DNA of 9,181 nt from an uncultured Ruminococcus sp. (GTDB lineage Bacteria; Bacillota; Clostridia; Oscillospirales; Ruminococcaceae), in the NCBI GenBank assembly GCA_947175975.1, contig CAMWOX010000059.1:1-9181 (forward strand), in the 5' to 3' direction. The notes beneath the pieces are model-generated. The model ran no database searches. It saw nothing but the letters and a program-made list of their open reading frames with translations, and was not told the origin of the DNA. Below, in pieces: positions 6,531-9,181 of this stretch. The position numbers and the translations under genes are program-made. The stretch's first letter is position 1, and the number at the start of each line of letters is the position of its first letter.

Positions 6531-8993
6531 ATGCAGAAGTTCGGACATTTTGATGACGTCAACAAAGAATATGTCATCACTTCCCCAAAGACACCCTATC
6601 CGTGGATTAACTATCTCGGCACACAGGCATTCTTCTCTTTGATTTCCAATACAGCCGGCGGCTATCATTTCTATATGGATGCACGCCTGAGAAGAATTAC
6701 ACGTTATCGTTATAACAATGTTCCCGTTGATATGGGCGGCAGATATTTCTACATTAACGACAACGACACTGTTTGGTCTCCTGGCTGGTCTCCTGCCAAG
6801 ACAGAACTGGATGCGTATGAGTGCCGTCATGGTATGGGCTATACTGTCATTACTGGTAAGAAAAATAATCTCTCCGCAGAAGTGACTTTCTTCGTGCCGC
6901 AGGATTACAATGGTGAAATCCAGAGAGTGATTCTGAAAAATGAGGGCGATTCTGAAAAAAGTTTCAAGCTGTTCTCTATGCTCGAATGGTGTCTCTGGAA
7001 TGCACAGGATGATTCTACCAATTTCCAGAGAAATTTCAATACTGGTGAAGTCGAAGTCGAAGGTTCTACCATGTTCCATAAGACAGAGTACAAAGAGCGT
7101 AGAAATCATTATGCGTTCTACACTGTAAATTCTGAAATTGATGGCTATGACTGCGACAGAGAATCTTTCATGGGATTGTATAACGGCTTCGAGAATCCGC
7201 AGGCAGTTATGGCAAATCAGTCTAATAATTCTACGGCTGACGGCTGGTCTCCGATTGCTTCTCACAGCATTGCTGTGACACTTCAGCCCGGCGAATCCAA
7301 AGAATTGATTTTCATTCTCGGCTATGTGGAAAACCCGAAAGAGGAAAAATTCCTTGCAGACGGAAAGAGCCTGAATAAATCTCGTGCTTATGCTATGATT
7401 GAGCAGTATAACACTTCCGAGAAAGTAGAACAGGGTCTTGCTGCATTAAAAGCAATGTGGGATGCTCTGCTGTCAAAATATACTGTTAATACGCCGGATG
7501 ACAAGATGAATCGTATGGTAAATATCTGGAATCAGTATCAGTGCATGGTAACATTCAACATGAGCCGTTCCGCTTCTTATTTTGAGAGTGGTATCGGCAG
7601 AGGTATGGGCTTCCGTGATTCCAATCAGGATCTGCTTGGTTTTGTACATCAGATTCCGGACAGAGCGAGAGAACGTTTGATTGATCTTGCTTCTACGCAG
7701 TTTGAAGATGGCGGATGCTATCACCAGTATCAGCCCTTAACGAAAAAGGGTAATGACGAAATCGGTGGCGATTTCTCCGATGATCCGCTGTGGATGATTC
7801 TTTCTGTAGGTGCATATATCAAAGAAACAGGCGATTATGGCATTCTGGACGAGCTTGTGCCTTATGACAATGACATGTCCAAAGCACAGCCGATGATGCA
7901 TCATCTGAAACAGAGTTTCTACCGGGTTGCTAACACAACAGGGCCGCACGGACTGCCGCTTGCAATGCGTGCTGACTGGAATGACTGCATTAATCTTTCC
8001 TGCTGGAGTGAAGAACCTGGCGAATCATTCCAGACTTCCACTTCTCCGAAATACGGCGATGAAAAATACTCCAGAATCGCAGAATCTCTCATGGTTGCTG
8101 GTCTGTTTACTTATGCAGGCCCTGCCTATGTAGAACTCTGCAAATACAAGGGTGACATGGAAGAAGCTGCAAAGGCACAGGCTGAAATTGACAAGATGAA
8201 AGATAACATCATGAAATACGGCTTTGATGGCGAGTGGTTTATCAGAGCTTATGATGATGAAGGCAAGAAGATGGGATCTTCCGAGTGCGAAGAGGGTAAA
8301 ATCTTCATCGAACCGCAGGGCTTTATGGTCATGTCTGAAGTCGGCAAGGATGTAGGAGCTGACATCAAGGCTCTGAACTCGATTGATAAATATCTCAATT
8401 CCGAGCATGGTCTGGTGCTGAACAATCCGGCGTTCACAAAATATTATGTTCAGTACGGTGAAATTTCTACCTATCCGGCAGGCTACAAAGAGAATGCAGG
8501 TATCTTCTGCCATAATAATGCATGGATCATCTGTGCTGAGGCTTATGCCGGCAGAGGTGATAAGGCATTTGAATATTATTCTAAAATTGCCCCGGCTTAC
8601 AGAGAAGAAAAATATTCTGAACTCCACAGAACAGAGCCTTATGTCTATGCCCAGATGATTGCCGGAAAAGATGCGGCTCGTCACGGTGAGGCAAAGAACA
8701 GCTGGCTGACAGGCACGGCTGCATGGAATTTCGTTGCAGTTTCCCAGTATATTCTTGGTGTGATTCCGGACTGGAACGGTCTTAAGATTGATCCGTCTAT
8801 TCCGCATGAATGGGATGGATTTACAGCAGAACGTCAGTTCCGTGGTGCGACTTACAAGATCACTGTCAAGAATCCGGATCATGTCAACAAGGGTGTTGTT
8901 TCTATGACGGTTGACGGTGAAGCAGTAGACGGCAATATCATTCCTGCAAAGGATGCTGGAACAGTTCACGAAGTTGTTGTAACACTCGGTTAA
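6531..8993 (+). CDS. cbp: Cellobiose phosphorylase (glycoside hydrolase family 94)
   Basis: An 820-residue cytosolic enzyme that splits cellobiose with inorganic phosphate into alpha-D-glucose 1-phosphate and glucose with inversion, saving ATP when imported cellobiose is used. It has no signal peptide. The length matches cellobiose phosphorylases (about 810-825) and is clearly shorter than cellodextrin phosphorylases (about 980-1000). The N-terminal beta-sandwich begins GHFDDVNKEYVITSPKTPYP. The (alpha/alpha)6 catalytic domain carries GFRDSNQDLLGFVHQIPDR (from residue 360), GGDFSDDPLW, and RADWNDCINL with Asp485 as the probable general acid. Likely phosphate-site residues are His661 in ENAGIFCHNNAW and Thr727-Gly728 in WLTGTAAW; their spacing agrees with what I recall of the Cellvibrio gilvus enzyme. 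A C-terminal beta-sheet region includes GLKIDPSIPHEWDGFTAERQFRGATY. It has its own promoter and terminator, and codon use looks well adapted. No transporter or regulator gene is in the window, so cellobiose uptake must be encoded elsewhere. Other GH94 disaccharide specificities are possible but less likely. Confidence 0.94.
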   Translation: MQKFGHFDDVNKEYVITSPKTPYPWINYLGTQAFFSLISNTAGGYHFYMDARLRRITRYRYNNVPVDMGGRYFYINDNDTVWSPGWSPAKTELDAYECRHGMGYTVITGKKNNLSAEVTFFVPQDYNGEIQRVILKNEGDSEKSFKLFSMLEWCLWNAQDDSTNFQRNFNTGEVEVEGSTMFHKTEYKERRNHYAFYTVNSEIDGYDCDRESFMGLYNGFENPQAVMANQSNNSTADGWSPIASHSIAVTLQPGESKELIFILGYVENPKEEKFLADGKSLNKSRAYAMIEQYNTSEKVEQGLAALKAMWDALLSKYTVNTPDDKMNRMVNIWNQYQCMVTFNMSRSASYFESGIGRGMGFRDSNQDLLGFVHQIPDRARERLIDLASTQFEDGGCYHQYQPLTKKGNDEIGGDFSDDPLWMILSVGAYIKETGDYGILDELVPYDNDMSKAQPMMHHLKQSFYRVANTTGPHGLPLAMRADWNDCINLSCWSEEPGESFQTSTSPKYGDEKYSRIAESLMVAGLFTYAGPAYVELCKYKGDMEEAAKAQAEIDKMKDNIMKYGFDGEWFIRAYDDEGKKMGSSECEEGKIFIEPQGFMVMSEVGKDVGADIKALNSIDKYLNSEHGLVLNNPAFTKYYVQYGEISTYPAGYKENAGIFCHNNAWIICAEAYAGRGDKAFEYYSKIAPAYREEKYSELHRTEPYVYAQMIAGKDAARHGEAKNSWLTGTAAWNFVAVSQYILGVIPDWNGLKIDPSIPHEWDGFTAERQFRGATYKITVKNPDHVNKGVVSMTVDGEAVDGNIIPAKDAGTVHEVVVTLG

Positions 8994-9010
8994 TTGTAAT
9001 GAAAAAGTTT

Positions 9011-9050
9011 TGCTCCTCGTGTGTCATGGCATGAGGAGCATTTTTATATT
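9011..9050 (+). terminator. Intrinsic terminator after cellobiose phosphorylase
   Basis: GCTCCTCGTG (9012-9021) pairs with CATGAGGAGC (9030-9039), with one G-U pair and an 8-base loop. The outer T9011-A9040 pair extends it, and TTTTTATATTTT follows. It begins 18 bases after the stop codon at 8991-8993. The A-rich stretch upstream gives weak T-run character on the opposite strand too. Confidence 0.92.
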
Positions 9051-9084
9051 TTGATATCAACTGCAATCCCACTGGCTTTAGATG

Positions 9085-9156
9085 TTGGATTAAGGTTGAC
9101 AGATTACTGATATACTGGTATAATATTAGAGAAGAGCAAAAGTCTAACTAATCCAA
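9085..9156. repeat. 8-base inverted repeat bracketing the right-edge promoter
   Basis: TTGGATTA at 9085-9092 and TAATCCAA at 9149-9156 are exact reverse complements lying just before the -35 and about 18 bases after the predicted start. It may be an operator pair; an 8-base match can also be chance. Confidence 0.3.
9096..9124 (+). promoter_or_regulatory. Perfect-consensus sigma-A promoter pointing out of the right edge
   Basis: TTGACA (9096-9101) and TATAAT (9119-9124) are exact consensus hexamers 17 bases apart, with TGG before the -10 (TGn extension). Predicted start is near 9131. The remaining 50 bases hold no start codon with a good ribosome site and no recognisable RNA gene, so the transcribed gene lies beyond the window. 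The near-ideal sequence suggests either a highly expressed RNA or protein gene, or a tightly repressed one. Confidence 0.85.
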
Positions 9157-9181
9157 GTGAAATGAAATAAGAAAACTAAAA

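Noticed and set aside
6492..7265. Minus-strand open frame of 257 codons
   Set aside because: Antisense to the start of cellobiose phosphorylase and overlapping its leader; no family features and no ribosome site.
8025..8969. Minus-strand open frame of 314 codons
   Set aside because: It lies wholly antisense to the well-supported cellobiose phosphorylase gene, its translation has no recognisable motif, and no promoter or ribosome site serves it.
1..9181. CRISPR arrays, tRNA or rRNA genes, insertion sequences, attachment sites, riboswitches
   Set aside because: Scanning by eye found no regularly spaced repeats, cloverleaf-like segments, transposase motifs or known riboswitch-like leaders.

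Overview
The window looks like a chromosomal segment of a low-to-moderate GC Gram-positive bacterium of the Clostridia. A fibre-degrading Ruminococcus-type gut or rumen organism is the best guess. The reasons are strong AGGAGG-type ribosome sites, consensus sigma-A promoters that all carry a TGn extended -10, a YfhO-family membrane protein (mostly Firmicutes), and an intracellular cellobiose phosphorylase, the hallmark of cellulolytic clostridia that import cellobiose or cellodextrins. The genus is inference; no rRNA or other marker is present.

Layout. Minus strand, right to left: a promoter at 3911-3939 drives a 953-residue YfhO-family membrane glycosyltransferase (991-3852). A hairpin (953-981) follows, then homoserine kinase thrB (880 to the left edge, lacking only its last few codons). 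Plus strand: a divergent promoter (4070-4098) drives an aldose 1-epimerase-family protein (4138-5145) and, 34 bases later, a GT1/MGT-type glycosyltransferase (5180-6301), probably as one operon. A separate promoter (6413-6441) drives cellobiose phosphorylase, GH94 (6531-8993), closed by a clear intrinsic terminator (9011-9050). A perfect-hexamer promoter (9096-9124) then points out of the right edge towards an unseen gene.

How the genes may work together. Cellobiose phosphorylase splits cytosolic cellobiose with phosphate into alpha-glucose 1-phosphate and glucose. An epimerase-family protein next door could act on anomers of such sugars. The glycosyltransferase would use a nucleotide sugar, whose precursor is glucose 1-phosphate, to glycosylate an unknown acceptor. 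That link is inference. Some support comes from short sequences shared by the two plus-strand control regions (TGCACAAAT and TCAGAAA(A)TTT), which could be common operator elements. YfhO proteins are membrane GT-C-type enzymes tied to cell-envelope polymer glycosylation; thrB belongs to threonine synthesis and is probably only a chromosomal neighbour.

I found no mobile element, CRISPR array, tRNA, rRNA or recognisable new defence or biosynthetic system. The most interesting material is in the control regions: a nested inverted repeat between the divergent promoters, a 10-base inverted repeat bracketing the cellobiose phosphorylase promoter, and an 8-base inverted repeat bracketing the right-edge promoter.
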